Source of the DNA: Pyrrhoderma lamaoense
Taxonomy: Eukaryota; Basidiomycota; Agaricomycetes; Hymenochaetales; Hymenochaetaceae
DNA: 64,000 nucleotides
NCBI GenBank assembly: GCA_002794735.1
Contig: NBAZ01000001.1
Coordinates: 1-64,000 of the forward strand
Reading direction: 5' to 3'
How positions within the stretch are numbered: the stretch's first letter is position 1; each line of letters opens with the position of its first letter. The notes below the pieces were generated by a model. The model did not search any database and was not told the origin of the DNA. It saw only the letters and a list, made by a program, of their open reading frames with translations. Positions 1 to 8,766 of the stretch are shown here, piece after piece. The position numbers and the translations under genes are program-made.

Positions 1-367
1 AGAGAAAGCTAGATGTTCTACCACAATACAGATACCCTTAAAACAACACCTTTGCCAGCTAATGACAATCTTGACTGAGTACAGGTATTGTACTTCAAGT
101 GTAGGTTATAACTTATTACCGTTTTATAGCTATGAGTGAGTCTGAACAATCTACTCTACGATGTCCAAAAGTCCTGCTTTTATAGCCTTCATCAACACCC
201 ATTATGCCATGGGTATTCCTTTATCCTAGCCATAACCTTAAGGGCACTTGCTCCACAAGTCCCTGAAAACCCTGTGTATCCAACACATATCTAAACCCTT
301 AACGTCCCTACTCCACAGTCCATACGATCGCATTACTCCCTGAGACCCTGAAACCCTTAGATCTGAT

Positions 368-985
368 TTAGAGAGATTCCCAATCTTCTGACCCTGAGTT
401 AGGGTCCACTGTCCTGAACCCTAGATAACTCCAATTGTGGCTGAAACGTGTTGTACGTTCACTCCACAAAGACCCTGAATGGTCCTTGCCGACCCAGCAG
501 GCCACATGTTGTTCGGCATTGAAGTATTGGTGATATCCCCACCGTATGTATCCAGGCACATCGATTAACTTGAGATGATCATAGACTTTCCTTGGTAGCT
601 GACGGAGTAAGAGTATTCCTCATCCTGGGGGGTCCCATAGTACCACCTGATAGTGAACCACACTACTGCTGCACTGTTTGTCGTGCTGGTGTCCAGTATG
701 CTCCATGTTTGTTAAGACCACAATCTTGACCTGACCCCAGACCTTCTCCTTCCTCTTTATCTTTAAGAGAGTAATATAATGAAAGGTCCATACATCTTGC
801 TCCCAATGAGGGAATTCTTGAATAGAATCATCTGTCCAGTACCTTTGTACTTGTACTGTAAACTTGGTAGCATCCACTCCCATTTCAAATAGATTTGTCC
901 AAGTGATTCTGTTAAGGTCTGATTATAACAAGTAAGTCTTCTTGCAATTGATACACCCTACCCTGGTCTAGTACCAGAGGACTTG
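368..985 (-). pseudogene. Decayed copy of the LTR-borne ORF of unknown function
   Basis: This is the counterpart of the intact frame at 4391-5014. The protein is nearly the same (for example YIRWGYHQYFNAEQHVACW), but at least two stops interrupt it. One is a TAA just after CINCKKTYLL. The other is a TGA near 617 where copy B has Glu-Trp. The rest of the frame is preserved at codon level. I do not recognise a domain. Confidence 0.6.
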
Positions 986-1053
986 TTCCACTTGACTGTG
1001 TACTTGAGATTCGCTAGTTCGTTCTGCTTCATGCACTGCTATATGAACACTTA

Positions 1054-2651
1054 CAGTCGCTAGCAAAAGTATTGCACGCATTGTATCTACCTCTTTAAAT
1101 TTTTATTTCTGTTACTTTTTTCTTTATTTTTATAGCTTGTATTCAATATGCTTATAGCTATAGTAGTCCGAAATATGTATATATAAAAGCACAGAAAAAT
1201 AATAAACTGTAAAGAAAATATCAAGAAAATTTTGTAGTCAACACTGTGCATTTTTTTTGAAATCAACAGTACCATTCACTTCGACTTCAAATACAAAACT
1301 AAATTCTTGATTAAAATTTCTAAGTAATTTAATATTTAGTATATCCCTCTTTAACCTGCCATAAAGCATCAACTCGTCAAAGCATACTAGAGTACAATGA
1401 TTTAATATAGTTAATATTAATTTTATAACATTCTTCTTTTAATGCATGCCACATTTCATCAGCATTTCGAGGTCTTGTATTTCTGGCATTAATTTTCTTT
1501 TCAAGATGGTCTTAAAGATGTTCTATAATATTCATATCAGATGAAGAAGGTGCCCAGTCCATTATTTTAATATGATGATTTCAAAACCAAAGTTGCACTT
1601 TTTTTGAGGTATGTTTTGGATCCTTGTCTTGTTGAAAAAAAATGCTGCCAGGTCAAAGATGGTACTTCCTTAGAGTCAATAAAAGTGATTTATCAAGAAT
1701 TTCAACAAATTGAATTGATTCCAAATTTCCTACAATTTGATGAAGTTGCTCAACCCCTTTTGATGTGATACATCCCCAAACTATTATATATCTGCTGCCG
1801 TGTTTGATGGTTTTCCATATATTTTTTTCTTCATATACTTGACCATCCCTTCTCTATACAAGTTTCTGTTCACCATTGGAGCCAAAAAGGCTGTATCCTT
1901 TTTTATCAGAGAAGATTACATTGTCTCAATTTTTGGAAAGCCATGAAGAAAAATTCTTTGCCCATATTTTTCGCAAGAGCTTTTTTCGTCTATCCAAGTA
2001 AGGTTTTTTTCGAGAGACCCAGGGGTATAGTCCTTGATCATGAAGTCGACATCCTATTGTGCTTGTACTAACACCAGAAAAAAAATGTTTCTTGATTTCA
2101 ACTGCATTTCATGCTCAACCAGAATCAATCAAAAAAGCTGCATATCGAGAGTCGGACATCATCATTTTTTGAGGGCGGCCTGATTTGGGTTTATGGTGGT
2201 AAGGATTCTTGTTTTCCAGCAAATCCTTGTAGTTTTGAGCAACTGTGGTAGGATGGCATCCTAGTAGTCTTGCAATCTCAGCATCTGACTTTTCTGATTA
2301 TTTGTAGACCCATATCTGTGTTTTTTTTGTAGATGTCAAGTATGGTGCCATGGACTCAGAACTACTAGCTTCACGTACAAACAAGAATAGGTAAAAACAG
2401 CTGTGTATTCATCGCGGTGTGGTGTCTACAAGTTGACATGTCGCCAGTGTGCAAAAGTATTGCACATGACTCAATGACGCGAGATGTCTCTGTCTCTGTC
2501 TCATACTAAAGCTTCATATTCACCCTATCTAAAGTAGAAGGATATAGGTATATAATAAAGATAAGGTGAGTTAATATATCTAATTATTACACGACTTAAT
2601 TATAATCTAATAAACTCCCAGGTCACTGTGCAATACTTTTGCTAGCGACTG
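1054..2651 (-). mobile_element. Tc1/mariner DNA transposon, 1,598 bp, complete but dead
   Basis: The element has terminal inverted repeats of 24 bp that match at both ends and start CAGTCGCTAGCAAAAG. It is flanked by TA on both sides (1052-1053 and 2652-2653). The allelic empty site is visible in LTR copy B at 4329-4330, where a single TA joins the same two flanks, so this is a precise TA-target insertion. A further copy of the subterminal GCAAAAGTATTGCAC motif lies near 2450 and may be an internal transposase-binding site. The body encodes a decayed transposase on the minus strand. Confidence 0.93.
1329..2351 (-). pseudogene. Tc1/mariner transposase pseudogene, full length (341 codons), many stops
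   Basis: Reading the minus strand from the ATG at 2351 to the TAA at 1329 gives one uninterrupted frame of 341 codons, the normal Tc1 transposase length, with no frameshift. An N-terminal helix-turn-helix is visible (SDAEIARLLGCHPTTVAQNY). The DDE catalytic domain has FSDKKGYSLFGSNG around the first Asp, FFQQDKDPKHTS around the second, and SSSDMNIIEHL holding the final acidic residue. At least eight in-frame stops occur. Several replace a Trp or Gln/Arg codon conserved in the family (TGG to TGA, CAA to TAA, CGA to TGA), so all are G-to-A or C-to-T changes. The protein is non-functional. Transition-only decay without indels suggests RIP-like or 5-methylcytosine mutation. Confidence 0.92.
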
Positions 2652-2930
2652 TATGTCTTCTGTAGGATTTGGTAAGGTCCTAGTCTCTGACCTTTGTCGT
2701 GATTCTATCCAACCACGGACTTGATCCAGCAATGGCTCTGCTGGCTGCGCATGTAGTCGTTCAAACACCACAGGCCTTTCTTCATCTTGAGAGAGGACTT
2801 CCCTGTGTGACATGGCTGAGTTCCCTATAGTTCGTAATAGGCAGAATTTGCAGCTTCTTATATTTGGTTTGTGTTTGATCTCTGACCTAGCCGATGATCT
2901 GCAAATCTTCAAACCTCCAATCCCGTAACA

Positions 2931-3504
2931 GTAATGATGTTTGAGATCAGCTGCACTATAAACACATTCTGAATAAATCAAAAACACGGCATATCTTTTA
3001 TCCTCAGGAGTCAGTTTGTGTGGAGCACCTGGTTTAGGATGTCTAAAGTAAGAATCATTTGTTTTCTGAAGCTTCTTCCAATTGTGAGAGATTGTAAAAG
3101 CATGACAACCAAGTCTTTGGGAAATCCACTGATCTGTCTTATTCATCTCTTTATAAACCATGATCTAAGCTCGTTTGGTGAAGGTAAGGTATGAGGCCAT
3201 GAAGTACTGAATCAGGATTTTCAAACAACACAAAGATGAGCCAAATTAGTGAAGAATTAGTTGAGTTATGGACAATTTTGCAAAAATTTGGTTTCGGAGA
3301 ATGCACACTTTACAAAACTTGTACATGACTTATGTAAGTAATTACTTATTTTGGCATGCTTTTTGCCTCCTTTTCTAACACATTTTTTATTCACATTGTT
3401 CAATGCTTATATTAATCAAAATAAAGTACTAAATATATTTTATTCTCAAGATAAATTAAATTTGAAAAAAAAATTGTATTATGCAATACTTTTGTGGGCA
3501 ACTA
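2931..3504 (-). mobile_element. Second Tc1-like element, remnant with one terminal repeat and an HTH domain
   Basis: The right end (3481-3504) reads as a Tc1 terminal repeat closely related to that of the 1054-2651 element: it shares CAAAAGTATTGCA, and a TA follows at 3505. Inside, on the minus strand, a frame starting at 3161 encodes a Tc1-type helix-turn-helix region (ISQRLGCHAFTISHNWKKLQ, followed by a Pro-Gly-rich linker). At 2930 it is abruptly replaced by LTR copy A, which interrupted it; the rest lies beyond the left edge. It is itself inserted in the gypsy pol gene. Confidence 0.8.
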
Positions 3505-3506
3505 TA

Positions 3507-3865
3507 AGTTAAAAGTACCAGACACTTGGAGGATTCATCCTGTATTCAATGAAGTACTATTATCTCTGTATCACTCCTCTCAGTTCGAGTTCTAACAATG
3601 ACCACCACTGCCACCACTAAAGATCATAGATGGAAATGAAGAATGGGAAGTGAAGGAAGTGTTAAGAGCCAAATTAGTGAGATGCAGAGCATTGTAGTTT
3701 AAAGTGAAATGGAAAGGATACTCACATGAGCACAATCAATGGCTGCTTGCAAGTTATTTGAAGAATGCACCTGAGGTCATAGCTAAGTTTTACCAACCAT
3801 TCCAACCTGTTTATTGATTCACTAACCCACTTGCAGAATAGAAAACAAGGACATTTTGCATAAAA
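3507..3865 (+). pseudogene. Ty3/gypsy chromovirus pol C-terminus with chromodomain, decayed
   Basis: The + strand translates to a typical fungal chromovirus integrase tail: KLKVPDTWRIHPVFNE, then DGNEEWEVKEVL, then FKVKWKGYSHEHNQW. The last two are the chromodomain core, with its VKWKGY and NQW signatures. Several stops interrupt it, some at CAA/CAG-to-TAA/TAG positions. A purine tract at 3862-3871 and a TGTCATGA LTR start follow. The chromodomain would have guided integration to heterochromatin in the active element. The upstream gag, protease and RT parts are not in this window. Confidence 0.85.
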
Positions 3866-3874
3866 AGGGGGTGA

Positions 3875-4051
3875 TGTCATGAACAAAAACAAACTTGTTA
3901 TTATTTCTTTCATTTTTCCATTATTTCTCTTCTATCACATAAACAGTTATTTAGATGGACACTGGTTGTCATGTGATTGGCTTAATCATTGAGAATCAGG
4001 TGATTGGGTGCTACATAGTTATTATTTCATACTTTTCCTAGGGTTATTAGA
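3875..4051 (+). mobile_element. Ty3/gypsy 3' LTR, first part
   Basis: The LTR begins TGTCATGA directly after the polypurine tract AAAAGGGGG that follows the decayed pol gene. It is interrupted at 4051 by LTR copy B, whose target duplication TTAGA is 4047-4051. The gypsy LTR resumes at 5814, where the joined sequence reads into a TATA-like TATATAAG. The insertion therefore sits at the LTR promoter. Confidence 0.75.
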
Positions 4052-5808
4052 TGTTACGGGATTGGAGGTTTGAAGATTCGCGGATCATCGGCTAGGTCGG
4101 AGATCAAACACAAACCAAATATAGGAAGCTGCAAATCCTGCCTATTACGAACAATAGCAAACTCAGCCATGTCACACAGGGAAGTCCTCTCTCAAGATGA
4201 AGAAAGGCCTGCGGTGTTTGAACGACTACATGCGCAGCTAGCAGAGCCATTGCTGGATCAAGTCCGTGGTTGGATAGAATCATGACAAAGGTCAGAAACT
4301 AGGGCCTTACCAAATCCTACAGGAGACGTAGGTGTTCGTATAGCAGTACATGAAGCAGAACGAACTAGCGAATCTCAAGTACACAGTCAGGTGGAACGAG
4401 TCCCCTGGTACCAGACCAGGGTAGGGTGTATTAATTGCAAGAAGACTTATTCGTTACAATCGGACCTCTACAGGATCACTTGGACAACTCTCTTCGAAAT
4501 GGGAGTGGATGCTACCGAGTTTACAGTACAAGTACAGAAGTACTGGACAGACGATTCTATCCGAGAATTCCCTCACTGGGAGCAAGATGTATGGACCTTT
4601 CACTATGTTACATTCTTGGAGTTAAGAAGGAAAGAAAAGGTCTGGGGTCAAGTTAGGATTGTAGTCCTAACGAATATGGAGCATACGGGACACCAGCACG
4701 AAGAACAGTGCAGCAGTAGTGTGGTTCACTATCAAGTGATACCAAAGGACCCCCCAGAGTGGGGAATACTCTTACTCCGTCAGCTACCAAGGAAAGTCTA
4801 CGATCACTTCAAGTTAATCGATGTGCCTGGATACATACGGTGGGGATATCACCAATACTTCAATGCCGAACAACGTGTGGCCTGCTGGGTCGGCACGGAC
4901 CATTCAGGGTTTTTGTGGAGTGAACGTACAACACGCTTCAGCCACAATTGGAGTTATCTAGGGTTCAGGGCAGTGGACCCTAATTCAGGAACAGGAGATT
5001 GGGAATCTCTCTAGATCAGATCTAAGGGTCTCAGGGTCTCAGGGAGTAATACGATCGTATGGACTGCGGAGCAGGGACGTTAAGGGTTCAGACATGTGTG
5101 GGATACACAGGGTCTTCAGGGACTTGTGGAGCAAGTGCCCTTAAGGTTATGGTTAGGATAAAGGAATACCCATGGCATAATGGGTGTTGATGAAGGCTAT
5201 AAAAGCAGGACTTTTGGACATTGTAGAGTAGATTGTTCAGACTCACTTATAGCCATCATCTGGTAATAAGTTTACTTCTAGCCGTAAAACAGTAACAAGT
5301 TACAACTACACTTGAAGTACAATACCTGCGCTCAGTCAAGATTGTCGTTAGCTGGCAAAGGTGTTGCTTTGAGAGTATCTGTATTGTGGTAGAACATCTA
5401 GCTTTCTCTAACATTGTTACTTGTTCTCTATTGCTGTACAGTAAGGAGACTACTTCTATACTCTCCAAGAAGGACCACGTTATTGTACTACGAGTTATTG
5501 CATCGGCATTGTTTAGGTTGAATCAATACCTTGGTCGACACCTTGCGTGATTACCTCTTTGTCACAATCTACTTGTAGTGTCCTCAGCACTTGGCACGAC
5601 GACTTCGAGACCCCCTACCTTGAAGAAGCACCAACTGCTCGTTAGCTTTAACCGGACTAGGTGTCTAATTAGTCTGATCAACTACTCAGCACACTGCTAG
5701 CCCACCCCTTTTGGCGAAAGGATTAGAGTTGCTTTATCTGGGCTATCGAACCTCTATTACTAAGGTTGCAGATCATGCTGATCCCTTAGTTTTAAGGAAA
5801 CCGTAACA
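4052..5808 (+). mobile_element. Long solo LTR copy B, 1,757 bp, with 5-bp TSD
   Basis: The ends are perfect inverted octamers, TGTTACGG and CCGTAACA, and the copy is flanked by the direct repeat TTAGA (4047-4051 and 5809-5813). This defines a complete LTR insertion with no internal retrotransposon region, so it is a solo LTR. It is unusual in holding a 207-codon ORF (4391-5014). A promoter-like GCTATAAAAG lies near 5198. The same LTR, inverted, makes up 1-2930, so the pair forms a large interrupted inverted repeat. Confidence 0.88.
4391..5014 (+). CDS. ORF of unknown function carried within the long LTR
   Basis: This is an uninterrupted frame of 207 codons, rich in Trp, Tyr and His, with short motifs such as GCINCKKTY near the start and SERTTRFSHNWSYLGFR near the end. 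I recognise no family. The frame may extend upstream of 4391: an in-frame-like segment at 4070-4285 is also shared with the inverted copy but ends in a TGA. The copy at 368-985 preserves most residues despite many nucleotide changes, so the frame was probably coding when the family was active. It could be a captured host fragment or an accessory retroelement protein. No membrane segment or signal peptide is obvious. Confidence 0.4.
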   Translation: MERVPWYQTRVGCINCKKTYSLQSDLYRITWTTLFEMGVDATEFTVQVQKYWTDDSIREFPHWEQDVWTFHYVTFLELRRKEKVWGQVRIVVLTNMEHTGHQHEEQCSSSVVHYQVIPKDPPEWGILLLRQLPRKVYDHFKLIDVPGYIRWGYHQYFNAEQRVACWVGTDHSGFLWSERTTRFSHNWSYLGFRAVDPNSGTGDWESL

Positions 5809-5813
5809 TTAGA

Positions 5814-6094
5814 TATATAAGACCACTTAATAGCTCATGTATAACTTAGCTTTATTCTTGTCAGCAATGACTAGTTCTAATACCAGTATTAGTCAGCAGG
5901 GTCTGAAGACAAGGCACAACCAGCATACACTAATATAAACAGAGACAGAGGAGAGGAGGGGCAAGAGGAGGGGAAGAACAGTGAGGAGGGGACAAGAGGA
6001 TGTATTAGAAAGTACTAGTCTAAGAGGGAAGACAAGATCAAGACTGGGGGCTAGCTACTGACAGGAGGGGGATATTTATACATGTGGGAGGCAG
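5814..6094 (+). mobile_element. Retroelement remnants between two LTRs
   Basis: This starts with the resumed gypsy LTR (TATATAAG, then about 100 bp of R/U5-like sequence). It passes into a purine-rich stretch (5940-6010) and then a short segment ending in two polypurine-like tracts (GACAGGAGGGGG at about 6058-6070 and GTGGGAGGCAG at 6084-6094). Those tracts fit the 3' end of a Copia-type internal region. I cannot place the exact junction between the two elements. Confidence 0.45.
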
Positions 6095-6129
6095 TGTGGG
6101 AATAATGAAAAAACCCGGCAGGGTCTATG

Positions 6130-6240
6130 GCTAAACTATTAGGCTAACTAAGCTGTGCTAGGCTGTGTTAGATGAAACATAAGAAATAGGCTAAACTATG
6201 AGGCTAAGCTAGGCTGTGCTAGCTGAAACATAATATAGGC
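6130..6240 (+). repeat. Imperfect tandem duplication of about 55 bp
   Basis: Two neighbouring copies share GGCTAAACTAT, then AGGCT(A)AGC and GCTGTG(C/T)TAG, and end GAAACATAA. They lie in the upstream half of the Copia-like LTR. They may be a duplicated promoter module of the element. Confidence 0.7.
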
Positions 6241-6293
6241 TAATTACAAAGAGGACTAAACCAAATGGGGAAAGATGACCATGGTGAATGATG

Positions 6294-6356
6294 GAAGATG
6301 GTAGAACATGATGGAATGTTCTAGAATGTTCTGGAAGGTCTCAGAATATTCTAGAA
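6294..6356 (+). promoter_or_regulatory. Heat-shock-element-like array (alternating nGAAn/nTTCn)
   Basis: From 6314 to 6356, inverted pentamers alternate in strict 5-bp phase: GAA at 6314, 6324, 6334, 6344 and 6354, with TTC at 6319, 6329 and 6349. Only one of the nine units is imperfect (TCT at 6339). Two further GAA units upstream (6294, 6304) keep the same 10-bp phase. Heat-shock factor binds three or more such units, so this would be a strong HSF site. It lies about 600 bp upstream of the TATA-like box of the Copia-like LTR. Confidence 0.7.
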
Positions 6357-6379
6357 CAGATGAGTAAGCAGTGGAGACA

Positions 6380-6603
6380 AAAGAGAGATAAGATAAGATA
6401 AGATGCTTAATAAGACAGCTGAGTCATATGCTGAGTAAGTGCTTAGTAAGTGACTTATGTAAGCATATGATGTAAGTGATTAAGTAAGTATGCTAACTAA
6501 GCTGATTAGGTAAGCAGCATATATAAGATGATTAGATAATCCACTTATGTAAGATGCTTATGTAAGTGCTTAATCAGCTTATATAAGCTACTTAGTAAGC
6601 AAA
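6380..6603 (+). repeat. Degenerate short-repeat tract (TTA-x-GTAAG variants)
   Basis: More than ten variants of TTATGTAAG, TTAGTAAG, TTAAGTAAG and CTTATATAAG, spaced irregularly over about 220 bp, lie between the heat-shock-element array and the LTR core. It may be a subrepeat region typical of long LTR U3 regions. I see no coding capacity. Confidence 0.65.
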
Positions 6604-7459
6604 AAAGCGAAATAGACTTGGTTTCATAATAGTTCTTATCTTATCCTAGTACTTCAATACACTTGTGTCATATACTTTTCCTTTTTCTCTTTATTCTCAC
6701 GCTTTTTCCCTCTTTCTCGTATTACTAAAACTTATTACACACTTCGGACCCCTTTACTAATTTATATTACTCCATAACCCTTGACCCATTCTTCTTTACT
6801 CATCCTTATTGACAAACTCTGATCTATTATGGATACTTTCATTCTTCAATATTCTCTAACATTCTACCATATTCTATCACATTCTATTTTCTTCCTTTTC
6901 TATCCATGATCACACTGTCACGTCACACACTTCAAACTGTATATAAGTAGCACTTCTGTTAGTAGATAGTCCTCAGTTTCAACCTTGTCTACTCTCCTGA
7001 CTCGGCACTGAAGCTACTCTCAATACATCTTATCACTCTCCACTACTGTTGATACTTGTTGATTAGTGACTTAGGCTGGACTCTGACTATAGACTGGGTT
7101 TAGTTGCTGACAACTTGTTCTCTACTTTGTGTTGCCCACACTTAGTACTTATCAAGTAAAAGCTCTGCTGGTTGCTGACAGTATGACATATGTATTAGAG
7201 TCTATTTCAGCTGGTTATTGAATTCTATGTGATCTCATTATTAAACATGATGTAAGCACTTTATAATTGTAATTGGTAAGCCTAAAGTTTGGAAATCCTA
7301 ACAATTAATTTTAGATACAAATATTACATATTTATTTTATATAATTATAAAGAAAATATACTAGTATAATAATTTATAATTTTATATTTTAATAAACTTT
7401 TATGCAAAATAATAAATTTGACATACTTTTTAAAAATTTACAAAGATTGAGTTATATTT

Positions 7460-8742
7460 GGAAAAGAGCAATTTTTTAAAAAAAAACATGAGTTAGTTTT
7501 TTTCAGTTCCTTAGTCAGAATTTGTATTATATAAGCAATTTTATTAATAGGTTTTATATGTAACACTAAGTACACTTATTTTAGATGAATTTAATAATTC
7601 AATTAAAGCTTTTAGATCTATAATTAAAAGCTGAATCAAAAGAAAAATAGTCAAAAATAAATATATACCGTATATGTGCCCCTCTTTCAAAGTGTACCCC
7701 TCTTTCAAACTTGATATTTCTCAACATTATACAAATAAACTCTATTCAAAATTTGGCACAAAAATATGTTTTTACTGACTTATTAAGATTATGTGAAAAT
7801 TATCATCAAAATAATATTAAATAAATAGGAAATAAGCATATACACAGATTTAGAACAATATATATATGAGAAACTACAATTATAAAATTATTTTTCTCAT
7901 CAACTTTCTATATAACCTTATATATATGATATATAGATACAAAAATAACTTCATAATTATTTTCATGCTTTAAAAAAATAATCTCATTGACTTATCAAGA
8001 AATTAAAATGAAAGTGATAGCAAGTGACAAAATTGATCAACTTTTCTGGATTCTAATAATAATATGTACTAGTTAAGCAAATTTTGCGACTATAAAAAAT
8101 AATATACAGTATTGTGACACTGTGACGAAATGTTGAAAGAGGGGTACACTTGATCTTTATGTATTTTTCTAACATATTTTTATTATTAAAATTAGTTTAA
8201 AATTAAACAAACTAATCACTAGTAAGCTAAACTATATTCCTAAATTTTTCTGTGCGGTGGATATATGTGATGTGTTGTGTAAAGGCAGATTTTGAAAAAG
8301 GGGCACATGTACAGTACTGTATAAAATAGCATGTAAATAATAAAATAATAGCTTAAAAGGACAGTATATTGAAGCTATAAAATAAAACATTCAAATTCTC
8401 ACAAAAATAATACAAAAACTCATATTACATGCAATTTTGTCATGCATTATTATGACAAATCAGTAGTTTTACTCATTTTAATTCAATAACTTAAATTTTA
8501 AAACTTAATTTTATGCCTTTTAACTTTTAACTTAGAAACTTTAGATATAAATCTTGAAATCTGTTATTTTATTTTTTTGTTATTTTAGAGAATTTATTAA
8601 GAGAGCCATTGCAGCTCAAAAATGTAGGTTATTTTCTCTAAATGAGTGTCACACATATTTTGCTTATCTAATCTAAATTCTGACTAAGAAACTGAAAAAA
8701 ACTGACTCGCGTTTTTTATGAGGATTGCCCCTCCCCATTGTA
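7460..8742. mobile_element. Non-autonomous DNA element with long terminal inverted repeats (outer)
   Basis: The left flank 7460-7540 and right flank 8661-8742 are inverted copies. Both contain GAGT(T/C)AGTTTTTTTCAG followed by TTAGTCAGAATTT and ATA(A)GCAA; the outer parts are related (GGAAAAGAGCAA against GGGGAGGGGCAA) but decayed on the left. There is no transposase. The interior is very AT-rich and contains a second, smaller inverted-repeat element. A TA on the right side suggests the Tc1/pogo superfamily. Confidence 0.65.
7667..8325. mobile_element. Nested pogo/Fot1-like MITE (inner)
   Basis: The left end CCGTATATGTGCCCCTCTTT and the reverse complement of the right end (CAGTACTGTACATGTGCCCC) are related inverted repeats, each next to TA. 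The inner motif GTACCCCTCTTTCAA (7691-7710) recurs inverted at 8132-8147. No ORF lies inside. The right arm seems to hold about 140 bp of extra sequence between its two motifs, so it may be rearranged or itself composite. Confidence 0.6.
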
Positions 8743-8766
8743 TTCAAAAAGACCATACTAAATATA

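Larger units (their letters stand above)
1..2930 (-). mobile_element. Long LTR copy A, inverted, cut by the window start and split by a Tc1 element
   Basis: Apart from an internal insertion at 1054-2651, this stretch is the reverse complement of 4052-5404. It is the same LTR family in opposite orientation. Its 5' terminus, TGTTACGGG on the minus strand, ends exactly at 2930, as in copy B at 4052. The other end lies outside the window, so a target-site duplication cannot be checked; the outside flank at 2931 begins GTAAT. Differences from copy B are mostly transitions that make copy A richer in A/T, as expected of older, methylation- or RIP-decayed DNA. A shared reading frame (see 368-985) carries stops here. 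The copy has inserted into a second Tc1-like element whose remnant starts at 2931. Confidence 0.85.
6095..7303 (+). mobile_element. Copia-like 3' LTR, about 1.2 kb
   Basis: The proposed LTR starts TGTGGGAATAATG after a GGGAGGCAG purine tract and ends TCCTAACA at 7303. It holds a TATA-like GTATATAAG near 6950, preceded by repeats and the heat-shock-element array. The terminal dinucleotides TG and CA fit an LTR, but the inverted terminal match is imperfect, and the partner LTR is not in the window to confirm the limits. Confidence 0.5.

Noticed and set aside
2448..2467. Near-palindromic motif as an origin or protein-binding operator
   Set aside because: It matches the Tc1 subterminal repeat and is best explained as part of that element.
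4070..4285. The 71-codon ORF upstream of the LTR ORF as a separate gene
   Set aside because: It also appears fused to unrelated transposase sequence in the inverted copy and has no independent support; I treat it as LTR sequence.
1..5808. A single giant palindromic transposon formed by the inverted arms
   Set aside because: Copy B has its own TTAGA duplication and complete TGTTACGG/CCGTAACA ends, and the centre contains unrelated gypsy and Tc1 remnants. Two independent LTR insertions explain the inverted repeat better.
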